From the NCBI RefSeq assembly GCF_002843355.2, contig NZ_PJAI02000006.1:146649-210648 (forward strand): 64,000 nt of DNA, read 5' to 3'. The notes under the pieces are model-generated. The model was given only the letters and a program-made list of their open reading frames with translations, had not been told where the DNA came from and did not search any database. The position numbers and the translations under genes are program-made. The DNA is from Colwellia echini. GTDB taxonomy: Bacteria > Pseudomonadota > Gammaproteobacteria > Enterobacterales > Alteromonadaceae. This document shows, in pieces, positions 61,784 to 64,000 of the stretch (within the stretch, counting starts at the first letter, position 1; each line of letters starts with the position of its first letter).

Positions 61784-63166
61784 CTATATTAGTTTCGAGC
61801 CATTGCCGTGCAACTGTGACAGTATGTTATCCAACTTTTCTAAATGAACCTGTTCACCATTAGCAAAAGCTTTGTATTTATCAATTAAATTGTCTAACTG
61901 TTTGTTTTGCACTTGATGAAAATTAATGTTTCTTACAATATCGTCAAGTAACTTATTCAAACTTACTTCTGCTAAGTTTTTATCATGACCTTTTTGGAAA
62001 ATATTAAATACGGGCTTTTCTTCAATAAGGTTAATGAAATAGCGCAAACTACGACCTCCTGATTGAGAAGGCACTAAAATCGCTTTTTCAACCAATCCTT
62101 TTAAATCACGAGTTGCAGTAGCTGAAGAACATCCTGTCATAGACTGATATTTTTCAGAGTTTATCCCCGTTTTAATTAATCCACTTGTCCCAAATTCGAA
62201 AAATTTACTCGTAATTTTATGCTGCCGCTTATTCAACTTCGCCTGTTTATGATGATCCCAAAAAATAGACTTTTTTAGAATAAAGTCTATTTTATTTTTA
62301 GCATTAACTTGAGCATTTTTAGTGATTTCAGTAAACCATTTAATCCAATTTGTTAAATCAACAGACGCATCTATACGTGAGCTTTCAGCCAACATTTTAT
62401 AATAATCATTTCTATTTTCATTAATAGGCGTTGATATGCTAAATAAAGGTGGGATATCAAAATCCTGAAATAGAGCATGCTCTGATATAGCACGTGCAAT
62501 ACGACCATTTCCATCACCAAAAGGGTGAATTGAAGTGAACCACATATGAGCAATAGCTGAACGTACAGGCCCTGAAATATACTCACTATTATCGTTCAAA
62601 TGAGATGTACTGTTGTACCAGTCAATAAATTTACTCATTTCACTTTCGACTATATCTCCCGGAGGACCTTCAAAAACAACCTCTTCATACTCCCCGCTAC
62701 CACTAACAATATCGACAGGGCCAGTACGGTATTCACCTATTTCAATTTCACGCCTAGCATAATAGCTATCTTGGCCTGTAAGTAATAACTTATGCCAATT
62801 GCATATCATTTCTTTTGATAACTCACTCGTGAAGTTTTTTCGCACATCAATAAGTAATGACGCTATGCCAATTTCTTTATGAAAAATGCCTTTCGGTTGA
62901 GATAAATCTAGATCTAAATAACGTGCAACGGAAGAACGTACTTCTTCGCGGTTCAGATTTTCACCTTCTATTTCACTTGTATTAATAGCCTCTTCAACTA
63001 TTAAAAAGATATATGCTTCTGATTTATTATCTTGATCTAATTGTGAAACTTGCCCTTGAAGGTTTGAGGAAATTTTAGTGTACTCATCTATGATCTTATT
63101 TAGACCATCTGACTGATATGTAAATTTAGGCCAATCGGGGTGTTGCCAGTTATATTTTATACTCAT
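61784..63166 (-). CDS. Fic family protein with N-terminal DUF4172-type domain and C-terminal winged helix
   Basis: The protein of about 460 residues carries a complete Fic motif, HPFGDGNGRIAR, at about 214-225, so it should be active in AMP transfer or a related modification. An inhibitory helix with the (S/T)xxxE(G/N) motif reads TSEIEG at about 63-68, upstream of the Fic core, making it a class II Fic. The N-terminus (YNWQHPDWPKFTYQ) is of the DUF4172 type. The C-terminal part (YQSMTGCSSATATRDLKGLVEKAILVPS) looks like a winged helix, so it may bind DNA. The start is either ATG at 63166 or ATG at 63172; GGAG lies just upstream of both. Repeated motifs upstream suggest autoregulation. Confidence 0.9.
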   Translation of the reverse strand: MSIKYNWQHPDWPKFTYQSDGLNKIIDEYTKISSNLQGQVSQLDQDNKSEAYIFLIVEEAINTSEIEGENLNREEVRSSVARYLDLDLSQPKGIFHKEIGIASLLIDVRKNFTSELSKEMICNWHKLLLTGQDSYYARREIEIGEYRTGPVDIVSGSGEYEEVVFEGPPGDIVESEMSKFIDWYNSTSHLNDNSEYISGPVRSAIAHMWFTSIHPFGDGNGRIARAISEHALFQDFDIPPLFSISTPINENRNDYYKMLAESSRIDASVDLTNWIKWFTEITKNAQVNAKNKIDFILKKSIFWDHHKQAKLNKRQHKITSKFFEFGTSGLIKTGINSEKYQSMTGCSSATATRDLKGLVEKAILVPSQSGGRSLRYFINLIEEKPVFNIFQKGHDKNLAEVSLNKLLDDIVRNINFHQVQNKQLDNLIDKYKAFANGEQVHLEKLDNILSQLHGNGSKLI

Positions 63167-63182
63167 AATCATAAATCTCCAT

Positions 63183-63335
63183 ATTCTAATCATAATAATG
63201 GCATTTTTGATTTGAATAAGCCACTTATTCTCATCAAAAGGATATTTGAATCATAAATAGTTAATTAATGATTAGATTAATGTTGTTATTCTCATCATAT
63301 TTAAATGGCGTAAACATTAATAAAATGATTAGACA
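63183..63335. promoter_or_regulatory. Five copies of a TGATKAGAW-like motif upstream of the Fic gene (candidate operators)
   Basis: Three copies read as ATTCTMATCA on the plus strand: 63183-63192 (ATTCTAATCA), 63227-63236 and 63288-63297 (ATTCTCATCA). Two copies are on the opposite strand: 63269-63278 (TGATTAGATT) and 63326-63335 (TGATTAGACA). All lie within 170 bp before the Fic start. A DNA-binding protein, possibly the Fic protein through its winged helix, could recognise them. Confidence 0.6.
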
Positions 63336-63803
63336 GGTAATTTTAAAGTGACAAACAGCTAACGGATTTACGTTACCTTTGCTTTTCAGGACAACATGCT
63401 CATGTAAGTTATACCGAATGCACTAATTATTTAGACTATTTGAAGGCGATTGATTGATTAATTTAGTGATTGAAGGAGTGATTTAATGATTATTGCAATG
63501 GGTATTATGTAGGTAGACTTCTTACTTTATTATGAATTTATTATGACTTGTTACAATGACATAACATAAAAACACTAACGCTGACGTTATATTTTTGATT
63601 ATGGTTAGTGCAGGCTCGAAGTATGATGTGTTTTTTCTTAGATCATGTTGCCTTGCAGTTATGTTGTTGTCATTCAGGTATGAAATTCCTGAACTCGACG
63701 ATTAATGAATTTTATTATTGTTGCTTTTATGTTAAATTGCGCACCAAATTTCATCGTAAATTTTTGATTTTTTACCCTTATTTTTAACACAAGGAAGTTT
63801 TAT
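63194..63803. other. Intergenic region between the Fic gene and the right-edge lipoprotein gene
   Basis: This 610-bp region starts with the repeated motifs listed separately. The remaining about 450 bp is AT-rich, with no supported gene or RNA, and should hold the promoter of the lipoprotein gene. Confidence 0.5.
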
Positions 63804-64000
63804 ATGAACATTACACTTTTATCAAAAGCCATGCTTATTGTGCTTGGCGTTAGTACGCTAAGTGCTTGTGGTGGTACTGATTCTGCAGAGCCTACACCAA
63901 CCCCAACCCCAGATACAACAGCTCCGGTTATTACTCTAAATGGTAATAGCACTATTACACACGGCGTTGGCTCTGAGTATATCGATGCAGGTGCTAGCGC
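63804..64000 (+). CDS. Lipoprotein with Ig-like (DUF5011-type) domain, start only (partial)
   Basis: Sixty-five codons are visible before the window ends. The start has AAGGAAG seven bases upstream. A lipoprotein signal (MNITLLSKAMLIVLGVSTLSACGG, lipobox LSAC) is followed by a Pro-Thr linker (AEPTPTPTPDTT) and the beginning of a bacterial Ig-like domain (APVITLNGNSTITHGVGSEYIDAGAS) of the DUF5011 type. Such proteins are exported, and the Ig-like domains often precede a catalytic or adhesive region, which is outside the window. Confidence 0.82.
   Translation, partial: MNITLLSKAMLIVLGVSTLSACGGTDSAEPTPTPTPDTTAPVITLNGNSTITHGVGSEYIDAGAS

Overview
The window reads as chromosomal DNA of a low-GC marine gammaproteobacterium of the Alteromonadales, most like Colwellia or Thalassotalea. 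This is inferred from AT-rich codon use, a secreted GH16 laminarinase, a PL17 oligoalginate lyase, a glg cluster arranged in the gammaproteobacterial way, and a very large DUF4347-type surface protein. No search could be run, so the genus is an inference.

Layout. 1-800: the start of a seven-helix membrane protein, probably a membrane-bound regulator, cut by the left edge. 1.07-7.04 kb: two secreted proteins sharing a CBM6 domain, namely a GH16 beta-1,3-glucanase and a di-heme oxidoreductase carrying two CBM6 domains. 7.67-19.57 kb: a glycogen operon on the minus strand in the order glgX-glgP-glgC-glgB-pgm-glgA. A 98-residue glycogen-binding protein and a divergent malQ lie beside it, giving a complete set for glycogen synthesis, branching, phosphorolysis, debranching and maltodextrin recycling. 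23.0 kb: a DEDDh exonuclease. 23.9-27.6 kb: an MbnP/MbnH pair (copper protein and its di-heme maturase) followed by an outer-membrane barrel. 28-30.3 kb: an exported alpha/beta hydrolase and a sulfotransferase. 30.4-40.6 kb: a 3398-residue repeat protein with a GlyGly-CTERM-like signal followed, in the same frame, by a second export signal and a beta-barrel.

40.8-43.4 kb is an accessory patch. A frameshifted fragment of a TauE/SafE permease is followed by minus-strand units: a small membrane protein, a MAPEG protein, and a glycine-zipper protein with an overlapping partner gene that looks like an effector-immunity pair. GTTAGG boxes precede the genes and TAAC boxes overlap two stop codons, resembling integron cassettes without an integrase. 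The intact TauE/SafE gene follows. 44.5-45.5 kb: a ParD-like regulator overlapping a methionine aminopeptidase gene, with palindromes at its promoter. 45.5-49 kb: a lipoprotein, a SPOUT methyltransferase, a hypothetical protein and an outer-membrane protein.

49.4-54.6 kb: a Gfo/Idh/MocA oxidoreductase, a PL17 lyase and a divergent MFS transporter. 54.8 kb: a tRNA 3'-end scar. 55-58.2 kb: a Tat-exported protein, a small Cys-containing protein, and a BLUF photoreceptor immediately downstream of an EAL phosphodiesterase gene. 58.4-61.5 kb: a LysR regulator divergent from a DJ-1/PfpI protein and a YqhD-type aldehyde reductase. 61.8-63.2 kb: a Fic protein with a winged-helix tail and five copies of a TGATKAGAW-like motif upstream. 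The right edge cuts the start of a lipoprotein gene.
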